DNA from: Bosea sp. Tri-49
GTDB taxonomy: Bacteria; Pseudomonadota; Alphaproteobacteria; Rhizobiales; Beijerinckiaceae
Assembly (NCBI RefSeq): GCF_003952665.1
Contig: NZ_CP017946.1
Span: 4,545,001 to 4,609,000 of the forward strand
DNA length: 64,000 nt
Reading direction: 5' to 3'
Position 1 is the first letter of the stretch; each line of letters begins with the position of its first letter. Under the pieces are notes generated by a model that was not told the origin of the DNA, searched no databases, and worked only from the letters and a program-made list of their open reading frames with translations. Shown here piece by piece: positions 8,595 to 16,231 of the stretch. Position numbers and translations under genes: made by a program.

Positions 8595-10130
8595 TCAGAA
8601 CCTCGTCGCCATCGCCGCCCGGTCCCAGCAATCATCGAGCCGGGGGGAGAGCTTGTGCTTCATGATGCGCTGGCTCGCCGTGCGCTCGAATTCGTCGACG
8701 ACGGCGATGTAGCGCGGGTTCTGGTAGGGCGCGAGGCGCAGGCTGAGCCAGCCGGAGAGCGCCTGCGGATCGATGACGATGCCATCGCGCGGCTTGACGA
8801 AGAGCTTGATGTCCTGCTCGCCGACATCGGCTGCGACGCCGATCATCGCGCAATCCTCGACCGCCTCATGCTCCGCTGCGACGTGCTCGACCTCCCAGGC
8901 CGAGACATTCTCGCCCCTGCACCGCACGCTGTCGGTCATCCGGCCATGGAAATAGAGATTGCCGGCGGCATCGAAGGAGCCGAGATCGCCGGTGTGGAAT
9001 CCATCCTCGCGCAGCGCCTTCGTCGTCGCCTCGGGATTCTCGAGATAGCCAGGGAAGATCGCGCCGGGGATGCTGGTCTCGATCACGATCTCGCCGCGCT
9101 CGCCGGGAGGTGCCGGCTGGCCGTCGGCATCGAGCAGCTTCACCGTGAACCAGGGCAGCGGCCGGCCGACGGAGCCCGGCACCCCGGTCACATTGCAGGT
9201 CGTGAGGCTGGAGGCTTCCGTCATGCCGTAGCATTCGCGAATGTCGATGCCGAAGCGGTCGCTGAACTGCGGCCAGATGTCGGGCGGGCAACCGCCGCCC
9301 CAGGCGATGCGCACGCCATGCTCGCGATCACGTGGCGACGCGGGTTGCTTCAGCAGGATCTGCAGGATGCCGCCGAGATAGTGGATATGGCTGGCGCCCT
9401 CCTCCCTGACCTGATCCCAGAAGCGACTGGCGCTGAAGCGCTCGACCATGGCGAGCGTGATGCCGCTGATCATCGGGAGCGGCAGGAGCTGGGCGCCGCC
9501 GATGTGGTAGAGCGGCTCCCAGACGAAGAAGACATCTGCCGGCCGTGCATCGGACAGCTTCGCGACGCTCTCCGCCGCGAGGCGGAGCATGCGATGCGAG
9601 ACGATCACGCCCTTCGGCCGGCCGGTGGTGCCCGATGTGTACATAATGGCGAAGACCGCGTCGGCAGTTGGCGCCGGCTCGTCGAAGCGCTCGTTGCGGG
9701 CCAGAATGGCTTCGAGCTCACCGCCCGGCGTATGCAATAGCTGTGGCAGTTCCGGCTCCGAGCCCATCGCCTCGGTGATCTGCGGCGCCAGCTCCGCATC
9801 GGCGACGACGAGGCGCGGCTGCGAATGCGTCAGCAGGTAGCGCAAACCCTCGCCGCGCTGCTGCGCATTGACCGGCACCCAGGCGACACCGGCACGAGCG
9901 AGCCCGAAGACCACCGCGATCGTGGCGATCGAGTTGCGCATCATCACGGCGACCCTGTCGCCGGGCTTGATGCCGCGCGCCCTGAGATGCGCGGCGAAGG
10001 CGGCCGAGCGGCGTTCGAGCCCGGCATAGGTCACCGGCTCGCCGCAGAAGCGCGCATAGACGCTGTCCGGCTGCGCGGCAGCACGCACGGTCAGAAGGCT
10101 CACGAAGCCGTCGTCGTTGAAGGAGGTCAT
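8595..10130 (-). CDS. Acyl-CoA synthetase (AMP-forming, class I adenylate-forming enzyme)
   Basis: Activates a carboxylic acid to its acyl-AMP and then to the CoA thioester. The 511-aa protein has the P-loop YTSGTTGRPKGVIVSH, the adenine motif (ECYGMTEAS), the ribose Asp motif (DGFHTGDLGSFDAAGNLYFH), the hinge R/G segment (GRMTDSVRCRGENVSAWEVE) and a C-terminal catalytic lysine candidate (SQRIMKHKL). The start at 10128–10130 was chosen over 10181, which would overlap the permease by 29 bases. It is placed between the importer genes and the saccharopine-dehydrogenase-like gene, suggesting that it activates the transported compound or a breakdown product. Chain length of the substrate cannot be judged. 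Confidence 0.9.
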   Translation of the reverse strand: MTSFNDDGFVSLLTVRAAAQPDSVYARFCGEPVTYAGLERRSAAFAAHLRARGIKPGDRVAVMMRNSIATIAVVFGLARAGVAWVPVNAQQRGEGLRYLLTHSQPRLVVADAELAPQITEAMGSEPELPQLLHTPGGELEAILARNERFDEPAPTADAVFAIMYTSGTTGRPKGVIVSHRMLRLAAESVAKLSDARPADVFFVWEPLYHIGGAQLLPLPMISGITLAMVERFSASRFWDQVREEGASHIHYLGGILQILLKQPASPRDREHGVRIAWGGGCPPDIWPQFSDRFGIDIRECYGMTEASSLTTCNVTGVPGSVGRPLPWFTVKLLDADGQPAPPGERGEIVIETSIPGAIFPGYLENPEATTKALREDGFHTGDLGSFDAAGNLYFHGRMTDSVRCRGENVSAWEVEHVAAEHEAVEDCAMIGVAADVGEQDIKLFVKPRDGIVIDPQALSGWLSLRLAPYQNPRYIAVVDEFERTASQRIMKHKLSPRLDDCWDRAAMATRF

Positions 10131-10152
10131 GCTTGGTCGTCGGCTCGGTCGA

Positions 10153-11907
10153 TCAGGAAGAGGAGCGGAAGCGTTCCGCAAGCAGCAGCATCACCGTCAC
10201 CACGACGAAGACGACCACGGAGACCGCGGCAAGCGTCGGGTTGAGCTGCAGGATCATGTCGTCCCACATCTGCTTCGGCAGTGTGGTCTTGATACCGCCC
10301 GAGACGAAGATCGCGATGGTCAGCTCGTCGAAGGAGGTGATGAAGGCAAACAGGAAGGCGGCGACGAGGCCGCCTTTCACGAGCGGGATGGTGACGCCCA
10401 TCAACGTGCGCAGCCGGTTGGCACCAAGCGTGGCCGCTGCCTGGTCGAGGCGCTGGTCATAGGTCTTGAGCACGGCGGCGATGGTGACCAGCGTGAACGG
10501 GATCGCCAGCACGGTGTGGCCGATGACGAGGCCGAGATCGGTCGCGATCAGCCCGAGCCGCGCAAAAAGGTAGAACAGCCCGACGGCGATGACGATGCGC
10601 GGCACGATCATCGGCGCGAGGAAGAAGGCGAATATCAGCCCACCCCAGCGCGTGCGGCTGTTCGCCAGCGCCAAAGCCGTGAAGCCGCCGATGGCGGTTG
10701 CGGCAATTGCCGTGACGAAGGCGACCGCGAAGGAGCGGATTGTCGCCTGGATCCACAGCGGCGAGCTGAAATAGGCCTGGAACCAGCTCAGGCCATAGCC
10801 CGGCGGCGGGAACTCGAGGAACTGCGACGAGGTGAAGGCGAGCGGGATGACGAGCAGCGTCGGCAGCACCAGGAAGGCGATGACGAGCCAGCAGAAGCCG
10901 GGCAGCAGCAGCGCAGACGCGCGCTTGCCGAGCAGGGATCGCGCCAGTGTCGCGAGATGGCCGGCAAGGGTCGCGACGCCCGACAGGATCGCCAGGCCGA
11001 GGTCGCGGATGCGCCCGGTGCCGACCTGGGCAGAGCCGCCGGCGATGGTCGAGAGCCCGAAGAGCCGGTCGTAGATCACGCAGGAGACCAGCGCTGCCGC
11101 CAGCATCATCGCGGACAGCGCGCCGGCGAAGGACCAGTTCAGCAGCTCCTGCACCTGCGTGATGATGAGCTGGGCGAGCATGGTTTCCTGGCGCCCTCCG
11201 AGGAAGGCGGGAACGATGAAGAAGCCGAGCGAGGAGATGAAGACGAGCAGGCCGGCCGCCGCCACGCCCGGTAGCGAGAGCTTGAAATAGACCAGCCAGA
11301 AGGCGCGCGCCGGTGCCGCCCCGAGCGTCTGCGCCGCCTGGACCAGCCGGCGGTCGATGCCGGTCATCACCGGGAGCATGGTCATCACCGCCAGCGGCAC
11401 CATGGCGTGCACCATGCCGACCATGACGCCGAACTGATTGTGCAGCAGCGGCAAAGGCTGGTCGACGATGCCGGAGCCGGTCGCCAGCGAGTTGATGATG
11501 CCGCTGCGCCCGAGCACAATCATCCAGGCGAAGGTCTTGACGAGATAGCTCGTCCAGAACGGCACCATGACGAAGAGCAGCATGCGGCCGCGAAACAGGT
11601 CGGGCAGCCGCGCTATCCAGTAGGCGAGCGGGTAGCCGATCAGGAGCGACCAGACCGCCGTCCAGCCGGCGATACGGAAGGTGATGCCGAGCACGCGCAG
11701 ATAGACGTCCGTCGCGGCGATGCGCTGATAGGCGCCGGCCGAGAAGGCGCCGCTCTCCGGATCGACGATGCTCAGGCCGAGCAACTGCGCGACCGGATAG
11801 ACGAAGAAGACTGCCAGGAACAGGAGGCCCGGCACGGCCAGCCAGAGCGCGCCGAACCGCAATTTCCTGGAGTGCGCCGGCGCGCTGCTGAGGGTGACCG
11901 CGCTCAT
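10153..11907 (-). CDS. ABC transporter permease, fused two-domain (PotB+PotC / FbpB type)
   Basis: A 584-aa inner-membrane protein made of two binding-protein-dependent permease domains in one chain. Domain 1 (about residues 15–280) carries the EAA-loop-like segment AQTLGAAPARAFWLVYFKLSLP; domain 2 (about 330–580) carries AAATLGANRLRTLMGVTIPLV. A helix-poor linker joins them. Most polyamine importers encode these as separate PotB and PotC proteins, whereas Fe3+-type systems often fuse them; the similarity of both halves to PotB/PotC is visible in EAA loops and flanking helices. The start codon overlaps the ATPase stop by four bases (ATGA). It should form the channel for the compound bound by the protein at 12989–14056. 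Confidence 0.9.
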   Translation of the reverse strand: MSAVTLSSAPAHSRKLRFGALWLAVPGLLFLAVFFVYPVAQLLGLSIVDPESGAFSAGAYQRIAATDVYLRVLGITFRIAGWTAVWSLLIGYPLAYWIARLPDLFRGRMLLFVMVPFWTSYLVKTFAWMIVLGRSGIINSLATGSGIVDQPLPLLHNQFGVMVGMVHAMVPLAVMTMLPVMTGIDRRLVQAAQTLGAAPARAFWLVYFKLSLPGVAAAGLLVFISSLGFFIVPAFLGGRQETMLAQLIITQVQELLNWSFAGALSAMMLAAALVSCVIYDRLFGLSTIAGGSAQVGTGRIRDLGLAILSGVATLAGHLATLARSLLGKRASALLLPGFCWLVIAFLVLPTLLVIPLAFTSSQFLEFPPPGYGLSWFQAYFSSPLWIQATIRSFAVAFVTAIAATAIGGFTALALANSRTRWGGLIFAFFLAPMIVPRIVIAVGLFYLFARLGLIATDLGLVIGHTVLAIPFTLVTIAAVLKTYDQRLDQAAATLGANRLRTLMGVTIPLVKGGLVAAFLFAFITSFDELTIAIFVSGGIKTTLPKQMWDDMILQLNPTLAAVSVVVFVVVTVMLLLAERFRSSS

Positions 11908-12980
11908 GCGACCAGCACCGCCTTGTCGCGCGACCAGCCGGCGACGATCCTCTCGTCGATCGCGGGTACCAAATCGTCGGGGCCGAGTCGCAGCACGAGC
12001 GGGCTGCCGTCGTCGAGCGCAGCGATGACGCGCGTCTCGGAGCCGGCGTAGACGACCTCGCTGACGCGGCCGTTCACGGCGTTGCCGTCCCGGGCGCCGA
12101 GACGCAGGTTCTCCGGCCGGATGACGAGGGTGGCATCCTCACTCTGGCAGCGCGCGCCGGTCGGCAGGGCGAAGCGCCCATGCGCCGTGTCGATCGCGCC
12201 ATTGCCGTCCCAGCGCCCACGGAAGATGTTGGATATGCCGATGAAATCGGCCGCGAAGGCGGTGCGCGGGCGCTCGTAGATCTCGCGCGGAGTACCGAGC
12301 TGCTCGATCCTGGCATGGTTCATCAGGCAGATGCGGTCGGACATGGCGAGCGCTTCTTCCTGATCATGCGTGACGTAGACGATGGTGGCGCCGCTCTCGC
12401 GGTGCAGCCGCTTGATCTCGATCTGCATGTGCTCGCGCAGCTTCTTGTCGAGCGCGCCGAGCGGCTCGTCCATCAGGATGATCGAGGGCTGGTAGACAAA
12501 GCAGCGCGCCAGCGCGACGCGCTGCTGCTGGCCGCCGGACAATTCGCGCGGGAACCGCCCGGCGAGATGGCCGAGATGGACCATCTCCAGCGTCGCCGCG
12601 ACGCGGCTTGCGACCTCCGCGCCGGGGCGTCCACGCATCTTGAGCGGGAAGGCGATGTTCTCGGCCACGGTCAGGTGCGGGAACAACGCATAATGCTGGA
12701 AGACGAGCCCGATATCGCGCTGGTGAACGGGTGTGCTCGACTGGTCGCGTCCGTCGATCACGACCCGCCCCTCGCTCGCCTCGACCAGCCCGCAGATCAG
12801 CTGCAGCAGCGTGGTCTTGCCGGAGCCCGAAGGCCCCAGCAAGGTCAGGAACTCGCCCTCGGCGACGCTGAGCGAACTCGGTTCGAGGGCCGTGGTCGCG
12901 CCATAGCGCTTGCAAAGTCCTTCGACGACGAGCTTCCCCTCGACGACGAGCTTGGCCGTCTTCGGCTCGGTTGCGGTCAT
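11904..12980 (-). CDS. ABC transporter ATPase, PotA/FbpC type
   Basis: ATP-hydrolysing subunit of about 358 aa. Walker A GPSGSGKT is at 49–56, the Q-loop at GLVFQHYALFP, the signature LSGGQQQR at 147–154 and Walker B IILMDEP at 167–173, followed by the H-loop (VYVTHDQEEA). The C-terminal part (from ~240) is a TOBE-type regulatory domain. The chosen ATG (12978–12980) follows the binding-protein stop by 8 bases. One oddity: residues 10–15 and 16–21 are a tandem KLVVEG repeat, made by an in-frame 18-bp spaced direct repeat (12922–12935 and 12940–12953). Confidence 0.93.
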   Translation of the reverse strand: MTATEPKTAKLVVEGKLVVEGLCKRYGATTALEPSSLSVAEGEFLTLLGPSGSGKTTLLQLICGLVEASEGRVVIDGRDQSSTPVHQRDIGLVFQHYALFPHLTVAENIAFPLKMRGRPGAEVASRVAATLEMVHLGHLAGRFPRELSGGQQQRVALARCFVYQPSIILMDEPLGALDKKLREHMQIEIKRLHRESGATIVYVTHDQEEALAMSDRICLMNHARIEQLGTPREIYERPRTAFAADFIGISNIFRGRWDGNGAIDTAHGRFALPTGARCQSEDATLVIRPENLRLGARDGNAVNGRVSEVVYAGSETRVIAALDDGSPLVLRLGPDDLVPAIDERIVAGWSRDKAVLVA

Positions 12981-12988
12981 CCCGGCGC

Positions 12989-14056
12989 TCAGGTCAGGAG
13001 CCAGGAGTTGAAGCGCTCGGTGACCTTCGAGCGATTGGCGCTCCACCAATCCTCGTTGGCGATCGCCATCTGCTTCAGGTTCTCCGGCGAGGTCGGCAGC
13101 ACCTTGGCGCGTTCGGGGGAAATAGTCTGGTAGGCGTCGAGATTTGTCGGGCCATAGGCGAGGGCTTCAGTGAAGGCGGCCTGCGCTTTCGGGTCCGAGC
13201 AGAAACGAATGAACTGGCGGGCGACATCCGCCTTCGGTCCGCCCTTCGGCAGGCCCCAGCCCTCGATCGAGTAGAGGCCCTGGTTCCAGACGATCTTGGC
13301 GGGCGTGCCGCCGTCGATTGCCGCCTGCAGGCGCGCGTTCCAGCCCGGCAGCATGTCGACTTCGCCGCTCTGCAGGAGCTGGGTCGACTGCGCGCCGCCG
13401 GTCCACCAAACCGCGACATGCGGCTTGATCTTGTCGAGAACCTTGAAGGCGCGGTCGATGTCGAGCGGATAGAGCTTGTCGAGCGGCACGCCGTCGGCGA
13501 GCAGCGCCTGTTCGATCGTGTCGATCGGGTTCTTGCGCAGCGCGCGCCGGCCCGGGAACTTCTCGACATTGAAGAAATCGGCCCAGCTCGCCGGGGCGTT
13601 CTTCACCCGGTCGGTGCGGTAGGCGAAGATCGTCGAATAGACGTCCGTGCCCATGAACTCCGGCGAGATCGCCTGCGGCATCAATTTCGGTACGTCAGCA
13701 TGCGCGAAACCGATCGGATCGAGCAGCCCCTGCGCCTTCAGGATGTCGCGGGCCGAGAGCGTCAGCGTGCAGACGTCCCAGGTGTAGGACTTGGTCTCGA
13801 CCATCGCCTTGAACTGGGCGGTCGGCTCCGCTTCGCGGGCGACGTTGACGACCTTGTTGCCGGTCGCCTTCTCGAAGGGATCGTAGAAGGCCTTGCGGAA
13901 GGCCGGGCCGAACGGGCCGCCGGGATCGGCGACCGTGATCTGGGTCGCGGCTCGTGCGGCCCCGGTGAGATAGGGCGCTGCGAGGGCGCCAGCGGCTGCG
14001 CCGCCGGCCAGTTGCAGCAGGGTGCGTCGCGTCGGCTTTGTCGTTTCGGTCGTCAT
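12989..14056 (-). CDS. ABC transporter substrate-binding protein, Tat-exported (PotD/spermidine-putrescine-like family)
   Basis: Periplasmic binding protein of about 355 aa that delivers substrate to the fused permease. The N-terminus has a twin-arginine signal (PTRRTLLQLAGG, then a hydrophobic stretch and ALAAPYLTGAARA). The mature part resembles extracellular solute-binding proteins of the PotD/AfuA group (FYDPFEKATGNKVVNVAREA near the start; ADFFNVEKFPGRRALRKNP mid-protein). ATG 14054–14056 was chosen because the strong ribosome site AAGGGGAGAA lies just upstream; an earlier ATG at 14074 would place that site inside the coding region. It is the second gene of the leftward operon. The ligand is not identifiable from sequence. 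Confidence 0.9.
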   Translation of the reverse strand: MTTETTKPTRRTLLQLAGGAAAGALAAPYLTGAARAATQITVADPGGPFGPAFRKAFYDPFEKATGNKVVNVAREAEPTAQFKAMVETKSYTWDVCTLTLSARDILKAQGLLDPIGFAHADVPKLMPQAISPEFMGTDVYSTIFAYRTDRVKNAPASWADFFNVEKFPGRRALRKNPIDTIEQALLADGVPLDKLYPLDIDRAFKVLDKIKPHVAVWWTGGAQSTQLLQSGEVDMLPGWNARLQAAIDGGTPAKIVWNQGLYSIEGWGLPKGGPKADVARQFIRFCSDPKAQAAFTEALAYGPTNLDAYQTISPERAKVLPTSPENLKQMAIANEDWWSANRSKVTERFNSWLLT

Positions 14057-14110
14057 CGTCTTCTCCCCTTTCAAGCGGTTTTCCGCATTTCCCCATGGGT
14101 GATCAGATCG

Positions 14111-14884
14111 TCAGGCGCTTTTGCGCGCGGCGCGAACGGCCAGGAACTGCTCCATCATCCGCGCCGGCTCGCCGGTGCCGTAGGCCTCGCGCTGATTGCG
14201 GATGCCGGCCCTGAGGCACTCGCGGAAGCTCTCCTCCGTGACCTCCCGGAAGCGGGCCTTGTTGAGGCGCATGGCGACGGGCGGCTTTCCGGCCAATTCC
14301 TCGGCCAGCGCCAAGGTCGCCTCCATCACCTTCTGCTTCGGCACGATCCGGTTGATCAGGCCGATCCGGAAGCATTCGTCGGCGTCCATCATCCGCCCGG
14401 TCAGGGTCAGGTCGATGGTGCGGGCGATCCCGATCATCTCGCGCATGATCCAGGGGCCGGTCACCGAGGCGATGCCGGAATTGATCTCCGGCTGGCCCAT
14501 GGTGACGCCGTCATGGCCGATGCGCAGGTCGCAGAGCAGCGCAACCTGGAAGGCCGAGCCGGCGGCGACACCGTTCAAGGCGGCGATGATCGGCTTCGAA
14601 AGCGAGCGGAGCCGGTCGTAGAGCCGCTCCCATTCGCCCATCCACAATTCGGCGCGGTCGGGATCGAAGGTCTTGGTCTCGTTGAGGTCCTGGCCGGCTC
14701 CGAAGGCGCGCTCGCCGGCGCCTGTCAGGATGATGGCCCGCACGGCCTCGTTCGCTTCGAGCTCGTCGAGGCCCTCGACGAGACGGGACCGCATCGGCGC
14801 ATTCCAGGCATTGAGGATCTGCGGGCGGTTGAGGGTCAGGATGCCTACCGCGCCGCGCACCTCGACCAGAACAGAATCCTTCAT
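14111..14884 (-). CDS. Enoyl-CoA hydratase/isomerase family protein
   Basis: A 257-aa crotonase-fold enzyme acting on acyl-CoA thioesters. The oxyanion-hole regions are visible: GERAFGAGQDLNE (about 56–68) and LNGVAAGSAFQVALLCDLRI (about 103–122), followed by MGQPEINSGIASVTGPW, where crotonases carry one catalytic Glu. The usual second catalytic Glu position is not obvious, so hydration, isomerisation or another crotonase reaction are all possible. A good ribosome site (GGAGAG) precedes the ATG. It is the first gene of the leftward operon and diverges from iclR; its promoter is described separately. Confidence 0.88.
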   Translation of the reverse strand: MKDSVLVEVRGAVGILTLNRPQILNAWNAPMRSRLVEGLDELEANEAVRAIILTGAGERAFGAGQDLNETKTFDPDRAELWMGEWERLYDRLRSLSKPIIAALNGVAAGSAFQVALLCDLRIGHDGVTMGQPEINSGIASVTGPWIMREMIGIARTIDLTLTGRMMDADECFRIGLINRIVPKQKVMEATLALAEELAGKPPVAMRLNKARFREVTEESFRECLRAGIRNQREAYGTGEPARMMEQFLAVRAARKSA

Positions 14885-14903
14885 ACCGCTCTCCGATGAG
14901 TTT

Positions 14904-14960
14904 TTATTACAATACGATAACTTCTATTGAATATTCTGCGCGAAAGGCTCACCTTGTCAA
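14904..14960 (-). promoter_or_regulatory. Promoter of the leftward operon with putative IclR operator
   Basis: Read on the minus strand: TTGACA (14955–14960), a 16-base spacer, CAGAAT as the best -10 (14933–14938), then AATATTC–N8–TTATCGTATTGTAATAA (14935 down to 14904). The element overlaps the end of the -10 and the expected transcription start, a position that suits repression. The same element with the same internal spacing and orientation occurs at 15872–15903 in front of the flavoenzyme operon: 22 of 24 positions in the two boxes agree. Binding by the adjacent IclR protein is inferred. Confidence 0.7.
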
Positions 14961-15005
14961 GGCCGTTGGCCGCAGCCATTGATCGAGCCAGGAGAACAGG
15001 CCCCG

Positions 15006-15830
15006 ATGACGATGCCCGAAGCGACACAGAACGGCCGCAAGCGAGCAGCCACGGCAGGCGACGAGGCCGTGCGCAAGGACGATGCGCTCATGGTCAATTC
15101 GGTCGAGAAGGCGTTCCGGGTGCTCTCGGCCTTCGGCCGCCAGCATCAGACGCTCAACCTGTCTCAAGTCGCCTCCGAGACGGGGATGGACGTCAGCGCC
15201 GCGCAGCGCTTCACCCACACGCTCACCAAGCTCGGCTATCTGCGCAAGGACGCGCAAACCAAGCGCTTCGAACTGACCGCGAAGACGCTCGATCTCGGCT
15301 ACCACTTCGTGCGCAGCAGCCGCCTGCTCGACCGGGCGATGCCCTACCTCATGCATCTGAGCAAGGAGACGGAGGAGACGGTCAATCTCACCGTGCGCGA
15401 GGGACCGGAGATCATCTTCGTCTCGCGCTTCCTCAGCCGCCATGTGCTGAACACCGACGTCATCATCGGCACACGGATGCCGGCCTATTGCACCGCGCCC
15501 GGCATCGCCATGCTGTCGCGCTTGCCTGAAGAAGAGGCGATGGCGATCATCGACGCTTCCGACCTCAAGGCGCACACGCCCTCGACGACCTGGCAGCGCG
15601 ATGCATTGCGCGAGAAACTGCGTCAGTCCGCAGCGCAGGGCTACGCCACCGCCTTCGAGGAGGTCTATCTCGGCGATGCCTCGATCGCCGCCGTGATCGT
15701 CGATCATCACGGGCGTCCGGAGGCCGCCGTGAACATCGCGACCTCGACCTCGCGCTTCAGCCATGCCGAGGTCGTCTCGCGCTTTTCCTCTCTCGTCATC
15801 GCCACCGCGCACGCGATCTCGCGCGTCTGA
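15006..15830 (+). CDS. IclR-family transcriptional regulator
   Basis: About 274 aa. A winged helix-turn-helix covers roughly residues 28–90 (NSVEKAFRVLSAFGRQHQTL, LSQVASETGMDVSAAQRFTH, LTKLGYLRKD), followed by the IclR effector-binding GAF-like domain (ETVNLTVREGPEIIFVSRFL; GTRMPAYCTAPGIAMLSRL; HHGRPEAAVNIATSTSRF). ATG 15006 has AGGAGA ten bases upstream; an earlier TTG in frame at 14979 is less likely. It lies between, and probably controls, two divergent-looking operons whose promoters share a 32-bp element. Effector unknown; presumably the imported compound or an intermediate. Confidence 0.92.
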   Translation: MTMPEATQNGRKRAATAGDEAVRKDDALMVNSVEKAFRVLSAFGRQHQTLNLSQVASETGMDVSAAQRFTHTLTKLGYLRKDAQTKRFELTAKTLDLGYHFVRSSRLLDRAMPYLMHLSKETEETVNLTVREGPEIIFVSRFLSRHVLNTDVIIGTRMPAYCTAPGIAMLSRLPEEEAMAIIDASDLKAHTPSTTWQRDALREKLRQSAAQGYATAFEEVYLGDASIAAVIVDHHGRPEAAVNIATSTSRFSHAEVVSRFSSLVIATAHAISRV

Positions 15831-15845
15831 ACCGCAAGCGGGCGC

Positions 15846-15903
15846 TTGACAGCGCCTTCTGCTGTTTTATCAATATTCGAGAATTATTATCGCATTGAAA
15901 TAA
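15846..15903 (+). promoter_or_regulatory. Promoter of the flavoenzyme operon with putative IclR operator
   Basis: TTGACA (15846–15851) is followed after 16 bases by TATCAA (15868–15873), and the element AATATTC–N8–TTATCGCATTGAAATAA occupies 15872–15903. It matches the element of the leftward operon in sequence, internal spacing, orientation and distance to the -35 (20 versus 19 bases). AATATTCGAGAATTATT inside it is an imperfect palindrome. Confidence 0.7.
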
Positions 15904-15916
15904 CTTTGAGATCCAC

Positions 15917-16231
15917 ATGGACGCTCCGAGGGCCCAGTTCCGCCGCGTGGCTGTCCGCGCAGGGCAACCGGTGACGCTCAGCTTCGAGGGCGCGGCCATC
16001 CGGGCGACAACCGGCGACAGCGTCCTTGCGGCGCTGTTGGAGAGCGGCGCCCTGATCCGCCGGCTGGAGTTCGGCAGTGAGCCGCGGGCCGGCTTCTGCT
16101 TGATGGGCGCCTGCCAGGATTGCTGGGTCTGGAGCGCGGAAGGCGGCCGGATCAGGGCCTGCACCACTGAGGTCGCCGACGGAATGATCCTGTTCGCCGA
16201 GCCGCAGCCATTGGGCAGTGCAGATGGCTGA
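15917..16231 (+). CDS. (2Fe-2S)-binding small subunit, HcnA / opine oxidase / D-hydroxyproline dehydrogenase gamma type
   Basis: A 104-aa ferredoxin-like protein. The cluster ligands are in GFCLMGACQDCWV (Cys ~61, 66, 69) with a fourth Cys in RIRACTTEV (~82), the arrangement seen in the small subunit of heterotrimeric flavin oxidases/dehydrogenases such as HcnA and OoxX/NoxX-like proteins. It would carry electrons from the flavin subunits. It is the first gene of a three-gene operon (15917–18733), overlapping the next gene by 8 bases. The name HcnA should not be taken to mean cyanide production: the class acts on several amino-acid-like substrates. Confidence 0.85.
   Translation: MDAPRAQFRRVAVRAGQPVTLSFEGAAIRATTGDSVLAALLESGALIRRLEFGSEPRAGFCLMGACQDCWVWSAEGGRIRACTTEVADGMILFAEPQPLGSADG

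Noticed and set aside
12971..14899. Long plus-strand frame across the binding-protein and crotonase genes
   Set aside because: Shadow of well-supported minus-strand genes; composition and lack of motifs argue against coding.
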